64,000 bases of DNA from Doryteuthis pealeii (GCA_023376005.1 CM042157.1:53964512-54028511); one strand, 5' to 3'. Counted from the stretch's first letter, positions 21,220-32,038 are shown. Translations and numbers: made by a program. Notes: generated by a model not told the origin, from the sequence alone.

Positions 21220-22500
21220 GACAGAAAGGAAACAAAAACAGAAATGACAAAATTGTTGAAATTATGATGAAAAGTAGAAAAAAAAGAAGAATGAAGAATA
21301 AACAACAAAAAAGGAAGAAGAATAAAAGTGATGAAATAAAGAAAATAAATATGGAAGGAGGAATAAAAGAATGAAGGAAGGAATGATGCATGGACAATTT
21401 GTTTGGTTTTTTTGATTTTTTTGTTTTTTTAATGAAAGGATTTGTTATGCAATGTAAGATCAGACAGTGACATCTCAGAAAGGAAATGCAATTTCGATTT
21501 TCTGATTATTATCCAGTGATACTAATAAATAATAATGATGGCCATGCTGACAATAACTATATTTGAAAGGGGGAAAATCATTAGTAATAATAAGGAAAGG
21601 AATGTACGAAAAAGAATAAGATGAAGGAAATACTAAATTTGATAAGGATGGAAATCAGGAAAAATGGAATATTAAAAAGAAGAGGAAGAAGAATGATACA
21701 GAGAACAAAAAGAAAAAAGAAAGAAAACAAAAAGAACCAGAAGAAGAAGAAAACAAAACAAAAAAAAAATGGAAAGAAGAAAAAGGGACAATAACAATGA
21801 GAAGAAGAAGGAAATCAAAAAGTAAAAGAAAATATAAAACAAAAAGAAGGAAAATGTGAACAACAACAATAATAAGAAGAAGAAGGTAAATAAGAAAAAG
21901 TAAATGAAAATTACAAGAAGAACAAGAACAATTATTGAAATAAAAAAATATGAAGGAGAATAGGAAGGAGTATGGGAAGAAGGAAAAGAAGAAGAACAAC
22001 AACAATGAGAAGAGAAAAAAAAAAATAAAAAAGAAGAAGAAGGAAAAAAAGAGGGAAAATTTTGAAAAAGGAAAATAAGAAGAATGAGAAGAACAAAAAA
22101 ACAAGAAGAAAAATGAAAAGTACAAAAATGAGAATTATGAAAAACAATAAGTAAAAAAAAGAAGAAAATGAGAAAAGGGAAAATGAGAATTATGAAGAAA
22201 AGGATAACAACAATTAGAAGAAGGTAAATAAAAAATAAAAGAAAAAGAAATTCGTAGAAAAGAAGAACAATAACAAGTATAGGAGGAAAGGAAACAAGAA
22301 GGAAAAAGAATTAGAAGAATGAATTATAACAGGAAGGACAACAATAACAACAACAATGAGAAGATGAAGGAAAACAAGAAAAAGAAGAAAAAGAAAAATG
22401 AAAATGATAAAAAACAACAACAACAATGAGAAAAAAGAAGAACAAGAACAAGAATAAAGACAGATTAGGAAGAAGAAAAGAAAAGAAAAAAGCATAAAAA
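21220..22500 (+). repeat. Long purine-biased tract (GAA/AAG-rich)
   Basis: For about 1.3 kb the plus strand is mostly A and G, with many GAAGAAGAA, GGAAAA and AACAACAAC clusters and few pyrimidines. Several degenerate units share 'AATGAGAAGAAGAAG' and 'ACAACAACAATGAGAA'. Minus-strand frames of up to 156 codons rich in F, L and S arise from the composition and show no protein motif. Confidence 0.85.
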
Positions 22501-22994
22501 CATTGAAGAGATTTAGTGGTTATGAATTTGAGCAAACCCTTTTGAAAAATTCAAATCTTAACCAACAATAATAAGAAAAAGAAAAAAATCATTTGTCAAA
22601 GGTCTTCTACATCATTCAACTGGATATAACAAAAAAAAGTGATAATAACAATAAAGATATAAATAATATAAAAGAAAAACCTAGGGATACATAATAGCAC
22701 TGGATTTGAATAAAACCTAGAGAATCAATGTGTGAAAAATAATTATAATAACAAACAAAAAATAAAAATAATAATTGCCATAATAAATAAGATGGCTGAA
22801 ATGGACTTAAGTCAATTTCCAGACATGACTTCAATTCTTTAAAATGATAGAAACTTGCATATATTTTCAATCCTGGCAAAGAAGAATTCTTGTCTAGCAA
22901 AAACTTTTCATTTCTCTTTCTCTTTTTCATTTACTTCTTTCTCTCACTTTGTCTCTTCCTCTCCCTCTTGATGTATCCATCACAAAATAGACTC

Positions 22995-23095
22995 AATATT
23001 ACTATTACCCGGTCAGTGGGACTTAGAATACACTGCAGAGAGGTAAGACCTAATACAGAACTCTCCCCCCCCCCCCCAGGTGTAATTTGGAATCA
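22995..23095 (+). repeat. Family C head fragment
   Basis: 'GACTTAGAATACACTGCAG', 'AGAGGTAAGACC', then a C14 run, as in other family C heads, which carry a variable C-run at this place. Confidence 0.5.
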
Positions 23096-23254
23096 TACCT
23101 TATTGTACCTGGAACTCCTGCAATGGATTGGTCCAGATAGTATACTGGCAGCCATTTTGGTTTTCTGAAGAAAAAGATTTTGGTTTTTTTTTTCTTCTTT
23201 TTCTCTTATTTTTACACTTGACAAGGAACAAAGACTGAATTAACTGAAACATTG

Positions 23255-23745
23255 TTGGATGGTTGGTTGGTTGATATATCAACCCTAGCTGGATCATTTT
23301 ATGCCAAAGTCTGTTTACCAATTATATATTGTACAAAATGATACCTTCACAAATTATTTTAAACAGGTAAACACTTCATTATCTTAAACAAATCTATTTG
23401 ACTCATAGAATTTTATTTTTGGCTACAAAGGTGTTGCAATTTAATATTTTATTATAGAGATTCAGTGCTGTAAATTTTGATAACAAATAATACCCGTTTT
23501 GATATCTATTTAATTGATAGATGGAACTCCAATAGGTAATACCACCCCAGGTCAGAATAGAACAGTGAATAATGGCAATGAAGGAGTGCCTTCATACTTT
23601 CTAAAGCACCAGAGCCTCACCATCCGATTTAGTTTAATGTCATACCCAGGACACCACTTTTTCAGCGGGGGTGGGGGGAGTGGTTACCCTCAGCAACAGA
23701 TGCAGTCAGTATATTCCAAACCCTGTCAACAGGGCATTTGAAATG
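23255..23745 (-). mobile_element. Family C, tail to head
   Basis: Tail: (GGTT)n, 'GATATATCAACCCTAGCTGG', 'TTTTATGCCAAAGTC'. Middle: 'AAATCTATTTGACTCATAGA'. Head: 'GTCAGAATAGAACAGTG', 'AATGGCAATGAAGGAGTGC', 'TAGTTTAATGTCATACCCAG', then a G-run and 'GTCAGTATATTCCAAACCC'. About 490 bp. Two short open frames over the head at 23514-23925 are not conserved in other copies. Confidence 0.7.
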
Positions 23746-23754
23746 CTGTTAACA

Positions 23755-23992
23755 TTAATAATATTATTATCATTATCAAGCCATGGTGATAGCACAGGTT
23801 TCCTTGACTCTCTCATCATCCATGCCTATCAGCTATCATATTGGATGGTTTGTGAGATAGGAGTTAAGTGGCCATATAGCTGCTTCCAGGATTTATTAAA
23901 AACAGCATGTGGAATCCTTGTGTAGTTTCCATCTCGCTTTTTCTCCAAGCAATTTGTTAGTCCAAGTGATGCAACCATTCAGTAGTACTGAC
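23755..23992 (-). pseudogene. RTE-type LINE 3' relic with internal deletion
   Basis: Minus strand encodes 'LLNGCITWTNKLLGEKARWK' and, after a frame break, '(N)KSWKQLYGHLTPISQTIQ'. It then jumps to the terminal 'DDERVKETCAI' and an ATAATAATA tail. The roughly 60 residues normally lying between 'ISKTI' and the 'DLP..MDDR' block are deleted. Confidence 0.7.
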
Positions 23993-24499
23993 ACAGTGAC
24001 AACTTGGAAGAATTTCTATTTTATTGTATCAGTGAGATCAAATTTCCATATGATTAATAACTTGTGAATATAAAGAATTTCAACCATTCAAACAATTCTT
24101 TGTATGTTAATGACTTTTCTCAAAATTATTGACAGAAGGTAAAAAAAAAGTTTAATTTTTTTCTGGTGTATCAAGAAAAGAATAATAATTGGCTCTTATC
24201 ACTAATGTCACATACTTTCAACTCTTTTGTGATTGACTGAAATGCCATGAAATAATCTAAAATGCTAAAATTCAATAAGCAAGAACCCCAAATGTTAATT
24301 TGACCTCAGAATTAATAGCCAAATACAATAACTCTAATAAATACATCTCTAATAATTTTTTTTCATAAAAAATTAATTTCTTCTGAATGAAAGACATCAA
24401 GGAGTTATTATTTTTGGTTTAACATTGTACAATAAAAACGAATATTATTAGGTATTATTCATTACCATTAAAACCTTATGACCAATAAATATTTAATAT

Positions 24500-25075
24500 T
24501 AGTTGGTTGGTTTGTTTAATGGCATATCAACCCTTGTGGGCTATTAGATACCAAATTTTGTTTTGGTTTTTGTTTTTTTGTATATTTGTAAGTGAATAGT
24601 TTGTAAGGAAATATTTTTGTTTGGTTTGATTTTATAAACTGGTAGAAATAATTTTCATTACCCTTGTGTGTATTAATAAATTAGAAGAAATAACCTCATG
24701 TGTATTAATAAACTGGTGATTTACCCCCACCCACCACCTTCTTGCACCTATATGATAAAACATGTTGGATGTTGGATGCCATAAGAGAAATTTAAAGAAT
24801 ATGATTGGGACTTTGTAGGTGCTATGGCTTGACATGACCAAATGATTGATTGGTTCGGGCCTCTCTGACCTTCTGTCTAGCCCAAGTATGGTCCAAAGGG
24901 AGTGTTGCAGGTCATGTGATCACTTGGTATTTGGGACATGAACTACTCATCCACCATTATCCCTTCCAAAGGCATTATGGGTCACCACCCACAGCCAACA
25001 GGTGGCCCCATTTGAAAGGGTTTCATCTCTCTGCAAGGTGTATATTCTACAGTCCCAGGCAACAGAGAAGTGTTT
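24500..25075 (-). mobile_element. Family C, long variant
   Basis: Tail 'GGTTTGTTTAATGGCATATC', 'AACCCTTGTGGG'. Middle with a repeated 'GTGTATTAATAAA.TGG' unit. Head-side block 'GGGCCTCTCTGACC', 'CTGTCTAGCCCAAGTA', 'CATTATGGGTCA', 'CCAACAGGTGGCCCCATT', and end 'TATATTCTACAG'. Collinear over ~575 bp with 40497-41071. The ends match ordinary family C, while the block near the head differs. Confidence 0.75.
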
Positions 25076-25079
25076 AATA

Positions 25080-25787
25080 TTATTGAATTAATTTTATTTT
25101 ATTTCAATAATTTTATTGTTTTTTTTTTCATTCTCAGGTGAGTCTGTAATGATTTATCATCTAACAAAGAAAAATTGGGGAAACTACAGTCAACAATGAT
25201 CATTCAAAAAGAAAATATTCAAGTGAGTTTAACTGTTTTCTAATCACAAATATATTGAGGATTTTTCAGGAACTCCTTTTTTTTTGTTCATTGATATTGT
25301 ATAACATTGTCCACTGAACAGTTTGAAAAAAAGAGGGGGACCCCCACCTTTAAATCCAAGATTTCATTGGAAAGATGTTTCTTTTAACTTAAACTGTCAT
25401 AATAACTTCCCTTTATTCAGGTACCCTGGCAATGCCCATCTCCTTTTCAGAATTGTATTATATTAATTTACTAATCTTTAGTCTGGCTTTAACTTGCTTA
25501 GAGTAGTCAAGTGTGTCCCAGCTATGAATTAAATAGTGCCACTACTGTTCTTCTACAAGGATGGCTTTGACACGAAGGTTGATATGCCATTGAAAAAAGA
25601 AAGTAAAGTGTTTGGTTCATTAAGAAAAGCCCAAAAAAAACCCAGCAATAACACAACAAACAGAAGAAAAATGAGATTAAAGTGGGCAAGAGAGAAACAA
25701 TCATGGATTGTAGACAATTGAATGAATGGGACATATAACTTAAAATTAAACCATTAGCAGGAGTGCTCCACCCACCACTCATGGGAT
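25080..25787. other. No firm feature
   Basis: AT-rich. A short piece at 25535-25610 ('CAAGGATGGCTTTGACA', 'TGATATGCCATTGAA') resembles a family C tail and is repeated at 48.47-48.54 kb. Confidence 0.35.
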
Positions 25788-26082
25788 ATATTTACCCAAC
25801 CCCTCTTCACTAAGGGCAGGATGTGACATGAGGTAATTTTTTGAGCAGAGTACAGCTGGTTTGAATTCAGTTTTCCTTCTGTTAGACTGGTTGCTTAACC
25901 AAGGTTAAAGAGCCCAGTCTGCCCTACTATTTACCTATAGTTGGAAGGAGAATAATTGGATTCATACTTTTCCCAAGGGTATTAGCACTATGTGAAATGT
26001 AAACAGTTTTGTCCAGGATTTGAACTTAGTTTGACATGTCCATTTCCTACAATGATAACCATTACACCAGAAATGCCTCTAA
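25788..26082 (-). mobile_element. SINE-A, full length
   Basis: Minus-strand A-box region 'GGTGTAATGGTTATCATTG', B box 'AGTTCAAATCCTGG', 'TTACATTTCACATAGTGC', 'CTATAGGTAAATAGTAGGGC', 'CTAACAGAAGGAAAACTG', end 'AGGGGTTGGGTAAATATATC'. Confidence 0.88.
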
Positions 26083-26486
26083 ACAAAGTAACAAGAAATG
26101 AACAAGAGCAACCGACATGGAACAGAATCCCATTAGCTTGTTCAGAAAACAAACTGCCATTGGCTCCATAGTGTCTGTTTATAGAGAGCAGTGGCCACCA
26201 ACGATTTGCTGCGGTTGGTACTTTGCATACAACATTTGGGAGAATTTGCATCCATGCTATCTAAATGTGCAAGTCACTGACAGCTACACACACGTGTGGG
26301 CATTTCTCTGATTGGTATGCTCTCATTATAATAAACAAACATTAATGATATAAAGAGAATAAACTTGCTGCATGGGCAAATGATTGTCTTCCAATATAGA
26401 ACTTTGTCCTGGTTTCTGTTCAAATACAAATTTATATTCTCACAAGACTAACAGATGCAATCACTATCACCAACAATAACAACATA

Positions 26487-26488
<2 letters not shown>

Positions 26489-26530
<42 letters not shown>
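26489..26530. repeat. (TG)n microsatellite
   Basis: About 20 TG units, ending at the 3' side of the SINE-A at 26530. Confidence 0.95.
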
Positions 26531-26531
<1 letters not shown>

Positions 26532-26852
26532 TTACTCAAATTCTCCACTATGCAAAGGATGTGACACAAGGTCAATTTTTAATAGGAGCATGTATCTACC
26601 CAATCTTTCCACTATAAACAGCGTGTGACACAAGGTCAAATTATTTTATAGCAGGTTTAAATTTAGAATTTTTCTCCCCCTTGGCAGGTTGCCTGACTAA
26701 TATTTACCTATAGCTGAGGGGAGAAGAGATGGATTCATGCCTTTTTCAAGGGCATTAGTACAAAGTTAAACACAAACACCTTCATCCAGGATTTGAACTC
26801 AGGTCACCAATTCCATTTCATATGATGATAACCATTATACTAAGTGTGCCTC
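26530..26852 (-). mobile_element. SINE-A with duplicated 3' end
   Basis: The element carries two consecutive 3'-end segments: 'CTCCACTATGCAAAGGATG' with 'ACACAAGGTCAATTTTTAAT', then 'TTCCACTATAAACAGCGTG' with 'ACACAAGGTCAAATT'. The rest follows as a single body to a head with B box 'GAGTTCAAATCCTGG'. Either a 3'-end duplication or one SINE joined to another. Confidence 0.75.
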
Positions 26853-27004
26853 CATGTGTATGTATGTGTATAAATACCAATATTGATTGAATAAATGAAT
26901 AAATGTTTCCTACAAACATCCATTCTTTAAAAGTCAAGCAATCATATTTTGAGATTAAAGTCTTGGCAAGATTTCAAAAGCCAATAAATGAATCCCATTT
27001 TGTT

Positions 27005-27415
27005 TAATGACAACCTAACTTATTGCTATGGTTAATAACCACACTTTTACACTATTTTGTAAATTTAATAATCTCAAAGCTGCTCCATGACCTTGTGCCA
27101 TACTAACTTGATAGCTTATTTCTATGGTTAATAACCTGATCTTTCAGTCCATTTTGTAAATTCATTAATCTAAAAGGTGCCCCATAACCTTTAACCATAC
27201 TACTTTGCTTATTGCTATGGCCTATAACCTCATCTTCTAAACGATTTTGTATATTCCCTAATCTCAGTGGATGCGTCATGACCTTGTGCCAAACTACCTT
27301 ACTAGCTTAGAGCTATGGCTATTAACCTGATCTTTTAGACCATTTTATAAATTTACTAATCTCAATGGGTGCTCCATATTTATAACCTTGTACCATACTG
27401 AGCAAAGCTTAGTAG
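27005..27415 (+). repeat. Four-unit tandem repeat (~96 bp), resembling SINE-D
   Basis: The block '.CTATGG.TAATAACC' recurs at about 27025, 27121, 27214 and 27312, spacings 96, 93 and 98. Each unit then has 'ATTTTGTAAATT', 'AATCTCA', 'TGCTCCATGACCTTGTGCCA' and 'ACTA'. The 'GGTGCCCCATAACCTT..CCATACTA' part is the SINE-D body and the '.CTATGGTTA..A' part resembles its A-box region, so the array may be an amplified SINE-D. Confidence 0.8.
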
Positions 27416-27689
27416 GTATTAATGACTAGCTGAAATAATCATCTATATTCAGTATAAGAAGCCAAGACTTGAATCATGGACACAACTAAATTAATGGACA
27501 AATGTCAAAAATATCATTTTTAGATTGTTTCATTTTTCTTAAACCATCATTATTTTGTCATCTTGGCTGTCAATTAAAGATTTTGCCAAATCATCATAAA
27601 AGATAATTCTTACTTTAAAAGTTAAATCCCTCAAACCAAAAACCAAGTGATTTACCAATTATATTTGTCATATTATCTTATGAAGGATG

Positions 27690-27830
27690 TCCCATCTTGG
27701 TGTAATGGTTTGTAAGCTAGTCCATTACGACTGAAAAGCAAGTTTGATCCTCACTGGATGTCCCATGCTTGTGACCTTGTGTCAAATCCTACCTTGTAGG
27801 GTAAATAATTTTTTTTTATCTTATGAAGTT
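27690..27830 (+). mobile_element. SINE-D (short tRNA-like SINE)
   Basis: 'CTTGGTGTAATGGTTTGTAA' (A box), 'AAGTTTGATCCTC' (B box), 'CTGGATGTCCCATGC', 'GACCTTGTGTCA'. About 130 bp. tRNA-like spacing between the boxes is kept. It lies ~280 bp from the tandem array of related units. Confidence 0.7.
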
Positions 27831-27834
27831 AAGA

Positions 27835-27905
27835 ATGTTGCCATCTACTAAGCTTAGTTTGACACATGGCCAGAAATATAGAGCACCCAGTGAGAATGAA
27901 ACAAT
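27835..27905 (-). repeat. SINE-D fragment, inverted
   Basis: 'ACTAAGCTTAGTTTGACACA', 'GGCCAGAAATATAGAGCACC', 'GTGAGAATGAAAC' is the reverse complement of the SINE-D body and B box. It is opposite in orientation to the copy just upstream. Confidence 0.5.
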
Positions 27906-27999
27906 AACTCCTTAATAGTCTTATTTGTATTTCTTATTACATTCTCTGTATCTTCTGTTTAATCTTTTTATCTCTGGTTTGTGCATATAACATTTGTTA

Positions 28000-28095
28000 G
28001 TATGGTCAAATTTTAATTGCACGATTCCCAGTGGATCACCTTTCCCACATGTAGAAATTTGTTGAGTGATTAGCATCCAGCTGTGTTGCAAGTTG
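28000..28095 (-). pseudogene. REL-type LINE fragment
   Basis: Minus strand encodes 'GKVIHWE' and 'CA', then 'N.TILTNV', matching 'GKVIHWELC' of the fragments at 30.96 and 42.55 kb. Only ~30 residues. Confidence 0.5.
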
Positions 28096-28345
28096 AGTAT
28101 GTTGAAGTGAGTCAGTATGATATTGGTTTGAACAACAACAACTAAGCACTACTGAACTGGTGCCCAAAGCACCTGGTATTTATGGAACTCAGTGATTCCA
28201 TTCCATGAGTACTGATTGGCTGCTTGGTCTCTGTGGTGTTATGATGCTTGATAAATAATCTGGCATTCTGCAGTAGGCTTGCAACAAGGTAAGATCCGTA
28301 TTGAGTAATGGCTTTCTTGTTGCCTTGTTTTTCGACAGTAATTGA
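28095..28345 (+). repeat. Repeat L, copy 1
   Basis: Shares with 50370-50600: 'AAAGCACCTGGTATTTATGG', 'ATGAGTACTGATTGGCTGC', 'GGTGTTATGATGCTTGATAA', 'GCTTGCAACAAGG' and 'GAGTAATGGCTTTCTTG'. Non-coding. A CCAAT-like 'GATTGGCTG' and an AATAAT-rich end are compatible with an LTR or promoter-bearing element, but no terminal TG..CA pair was established. Confidence 0.55.
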
Positions 28346-28389
28346 GATTCTGCTACCAGTATGATGTTTATTCTACACCACCCAATTGT

Positions 28390-29425
28390 GCCTAGTTTTG
28401 TACCCCTTTATTTAACTCCATGAGAGTTCTTCACACCCACTTTAGCAGGTGGTTCACTGGAAGCTGAGTGACAGCAAGTCTCCTCGGGTCTCCAGAACTC
28501 TAAAAAATACTCTTCTGAGTATTCTAGTCGATTTTAACATCCAGACTCTTGAGGACTGTTTCAAAGGCACCAATTACAAGTGGTACAACCATTACCTTCA
28601 TGTTCTACAGTTTTTTTCAGTTCTCTGATCAGGTCCTAGTATTTGTCTATCTTTTTGCTTTCTTTCATTTCACTCTACGATCCACCCGGATGGCAAAATC
28701 CAAGAGATGAGAAGTTCTTTTCTTGTAATTAACACTAGGTCTTGTCTCCTAGCTGTGATTAGGTGATCCGTCTGTATCTCAAAGTCCCTGATAATTTTAT
28801 GCATTTCATTGTATAGGACATAGTCCAGTTTGTGCATATACCATCTAGTAGCATGGTAAAAATTTAATTTCTTGCACAATTCCCTGTGGATAACCTTTCC
28901 AACCTAGTTGTGTCTTCCCTTTGTGTTAGTTTGCTACATTCACTAATTATATGATTAACTGTTTTGTCTTTGTCTCACACATTCTACACTTGCTATTCTT
29001 TTACATCTTATCTATTTTTGCTTTGATATAGTTTGTTCTTATGGCATTTTCTTACACTCTAATTATTAGAGATTCAGTTTCTTTCTTCTGAGCCATGTCC
29101 AAGTCTTCTTATGTGATATCTTTCCAGTTTGCCGCTTGAACTATCCATATAGTTGCTTTCATTCTCATTTCTGTTTTCTAGTTTTTGTTGTATTGTTGCT
29201 TGCCCATATGTTGCAGGTGCTGTTTCTGGTTGCTGCAATTAGTCTTTTTTTGCTCTTTTTAGTGTACTCTTCAAGTACCTGAATTATCATATCTATGCAG
29301 TCTTCAATGTTGGTAAAACTTCTCTTGCCTTCTTTTCTTGACACATATAGTATGTTGGTGTTGTGTAGTGCTTTGTGTATTGTCATAAATTTCCTTGTCC
29401 TTGGGTCTATTTGTCAGAGTTCCAT
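28390..29425 (-). pseudogene. LINE C-terminal region with REL-endonuclease-like block
   Basis: The largest LINE relic here. Minus-strand order: 'TRKFMTIHKALH' and 'LYVSRKEGKRSFTNIEDCID' (region after the RT), a Cys/His stretch, 'CSKLTQREDTT', 'WYMHKLDYVL', 'DFEIQTDHLITARRQDLVLI', then 'DLIRELKKT' and 'GCTTCNWCL'. The 'TDH..ARR.DLV' block resembles the (R/K)PD core of the restriction-like endonuclease found in R2/R4/NeSL-type LINEs; the P is replaced here. Multiple stops and frameshifts. RT palm and 5' part absent. Confidence 0.7.
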
Positions 29426-29521
29426 TTTAAGAATGGCTTACAAGGGAGACAGTTCCAGGTGTTTATTCCCTTGAAGAGATTTTTGCTACAGAGCTTGCAT
29501 TAAAGAGAGTTTTGCTACAAA

Positions 29522-29558
<37 letters not shown>

Positions 29559-29559
29559 G
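29522..29559. repeat. (ATT)n microsatellite
   Basis: About 12 TTA units. Confidence 0.95.
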
Positions 29560-29984
29560 TAAAAATGAAATATAAAATTAATCACTTTAAGGAGAGCGCA
29601 ATTTTATCCAATATAGTGAGTTAATCCTTTTAAAATACCTAACTGTTGTTTACCATAGAAAATAAAAAATATATAGTTAAACAAATAGGATTTTAGTCAT
29701 AACAAAAATGGTACAATAGATCAAAAGGTTTAGTAAGATTTTCTAATGCATTATTGATGGTCACATAAATACTAACAGCTGTTCTCTAATACTCTTAGTA
29801 CAACCATCCGTCAAAACTTACAATGGATATATCATCTATCTTGCTAAGCACAAGATGAACAGGTAAGTCTAAGTTTAAAATTATTTATTAAGATTGGAAA
29901 GACAAATGTCAAAAAGAGTCACTGTAAAATATTTTCCTTGCTTAAATAGACCAAAATTTGCAGGTCTTGTGAAATTCCATTGGT

Positions 29985-30065
29985 TAATTGGTTGGTTTTA
30001 TGGAATATCAACTCTTGTAAGGAGGAGGAGGAGGAGGAGGAGGAAAGAAGAAGAGAAAGATAAGG
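29985..30065. repeat. Family C tail scrap and (GGA)n
   Basis: 'GGTTGGTTTTATGGAATATC' and 'AACTCTTGTAAGG' are the reversed family C tail; it runs into (GGA)8 and a purine stretch. Confidence 0.55.
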
Positions 30066-30109
30066 GGGAGGAGGATAAGGACAAACTCTCAAAATACTTT
30101 TGGCTAATG

Positions 30110-30320
30110 AGAAGAGAGTCCCTTTGGTTTGAAGTCAAAGTTTTCTTTCTCTCAGACTGGTTGCCATACTATTTACCCATAGCTAGAGGGAGAATAGTTG
30201 AAATCATAACTTTCCCAAGGGTATTAACACTATGTGAAATGCAAACAGCCGTGTCCAGGATTTGAATTCAGTTTGAATTTCCATTTCCAACAATGGTAAC
30301 CATTACACCACTTGTCTCTT
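30110..30320 (-). repeat. SINE-A, partial
   Basis: Minus-strand head to mid-body: 'GGTGTAATGGTTACCATTG', 'ATTCAAATCCTGG', 'TTTGCATTTCACATAGTG', 'CTATGGGTAAATAGTATGG', 'CTGAGAGAAAGAAAAC'. The 3' end is missing or replaced by purine repeat. Confidence 0.75.
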
Positions 30321-30939
30321 TGTGCTATTTTATGTTTAAGTCAGTTTAACAATGTTCTCCAAATATATTCAGTATAAAAATATATCTTCACTGTCATAAT
30401 TGCCCAAGAATGTAACTGTTATAAATTCAACACAAGATTCCAGTCAGATGTTTGCTCCTACGAGAAAGAGAGAGTCCTGTTGACAAATAACAATGGTGAA
30501 ACCAATACTTCTATTTTCATTACACATGGCTGGTACTTCTGGTTTCTTAAAACTCAACTACCAAATTACCACAAATTATGGCTTGGAAGAATTCCCATTA
30601 TATTTTCTCAGAGAGTTCAGATTTGTATTTGGTCTATAACCTATCAATAACAGTTCACATTTTACCTCTGCATGTGTTGACATCACTCTCAGTAGATAAG
30701 ATATTGCTACCAGGGTATATGAATTGGTCAACTAATTATGGAATTAGACTATAATCATCCATAATACTGAGAGTCCTAGAGACCTGAGGAAACTTTCAAG
30801 GAGTAAAATAATAATAATCCCTCTTAAGAGCAGCTGAAAATCATGACATAAGAACTAATTATCTCACGAGAATAGTAAGAGTAGGTTATGTGGAAAGAGA
30901 TATAAAACAATCAACCAAATAACAAACTGGCACAGAAGG
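30321..30939. other. No recognisable feature
   Basis: AT-rich; no repeat-family or coding signature recognised. Confidence 0.35.
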
Positions 30940-31060
30940 AGTTCAAGAGCAGGCATGAGTGGGTAGGGGAGGTGATCCACTGGGAATTGTGCAAGTAACT
31001 AAACTTTGACTATACAGAAAAATGGTATATACACAATGCAGAATCTGGAAAACAAGATTC
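30940..31060 (+). pseudogene. REL-type LINE fragment
   Basis: Plus strand encodes '(S)G.GR.STGNCAS' in one frame and 'VIHWELC' in another, then 'LNFDYTEKWYIHNAES', matching the block before the REL-like domain. One frameshift within 30 residues. Confidence 0.6.
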
Positions 31061-31270
31061 ACAAAAAATTATTAGAATAACAATAATAATAGTATTGATG
31101 ATCATAGCAATAATGAATTATAAAGATAAAAATGATATAAATACAACAATAACTATGCTGATTATAATTATAATAGAATGATAATGATGATGATGATGAT
31201 GATGATGATAAATAAATAATAATGGTGATGATTTCTTTTCCTTTTATAAGTCCATTGCAGATGACAATGA
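31060..31270. repeat. (ATA/TGA)n low-complexity tract
   Basis: AATAATAATAG and GATGATGATGATGATGAT runs flank the LINE fragment at 31277. Confidence 0.85.
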
Positions 31271-31276
31271 CGTCGT

Positions 31277-31590
31277 TCAACAGTTGTAGACCCTTTGGTG
31301 GCTAATTAGTCCAATTCTGGACTTGCTGATGTGGTTACACACATTGAAAGGGAAATTTCCATCTGCATTTGGTGGTTCATGACAATGAAGACGCCGCTCT
31401 GCAGCCCTGTTAATCTTGATATTGAGCCGCTCAGCTCCTGTGTGGCATGTGTCTCGCCAACCCTGTCTGTTGGAGGCCAGATCTTCCAGGCTTGAAGGTA
31501 TGATGGTGCATTCCTTCAGCATTGTCTTTATATGGTCTTTGAACTGCTTTTGGGGGCTTCCTGTCATTCATGTACCATCTGCTAGTTCAC
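31277..31590 (-). pseudogene. LINE C-terminus with zinc-finger end
   Basis: An unusually open 96-codon minus-strand frame: 'PQKQFKDHIKTMLKECTI', 'SSLEDLASNRQGWRDTCHTG', 'AERRLH', then 'FNVCNHISKSRIGLISHQR'. This is the C-terminal end common to a group of metazoan LINE endonuclease/reverse transcriptases ('W(R)..C..G...E' then a C2H2-like finger). The second Cys of the finger is lost ('CNH' where 'C..C' is expected). A different LINE from the RTE and REL types. Confidence 0.7.
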
Positions 31591-31599
31591 AATGGTGAT

Positions 31600-31800
31600 C
31601 ATAATATCAAAATGATGATGATATTAGAATAATGATGATTATTATAATATTAGAATAATAATGATTATGATGATATCAGAATAATAATGATGATTATAAT
31701 ATTGAAATATAATGATAATATTAGAATATATTAGATTAATAATGATGATAATGATAATATCAGAATAATGATGATGATTATAATAAAAGACAAGGAAGAA
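31600..31800. repeat. Minisatellite of AT(N)GATGAT units
   Basis: Degenerate units of ~20-35 bp with 'ATATTAGAATAATAATGAT' and 'ATGATATCAGAATAATAATG'. Flanks the right side of the LINE fragment. Confidence 0.8.
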
Positions 31801-32037
31801 AAAAAGAAATGAATGAATTTATAATTTTCAATGAAAGAGGACAGATTCATGGCATATGCTGCAAGGCATCATGGGAAGATGATTTAATGAGAAGACCATG
31901 ATGTCTGCTATGCAACCAGCAGAGACGGCAAAAACCGAACCACGTCACATATGTACTCAATCAACTTGACTGTATTGCTGAATAATAAATCAATAAATAA
32001 GAAGAAAAAAAAAGAATACAGAAAAGAAACGCACACA

Positions 32038-32038
<1 letters not shown>

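Noticed and set aside
21655..22495. Several minus-strand open frames up to 156 codons rich in F, L and S
   Set aside because: They lie in the purine-biased tract. Composition alone explains the long frames, overlapping frames are equally open, and there is no motif.
22890..23321. Frames of 92 and 73 codons near a C-run
   Set aside because: They overlap on opposite strands, span a family C head with a homopolymer, and are not kept in other copies.
27005..27415. CRISPR-like array (four spaced repeats)
   Set aside because: Repeat and intervening sequence are both conserved between units, so it is a plain tandem repeat, in a eukaryotic context.
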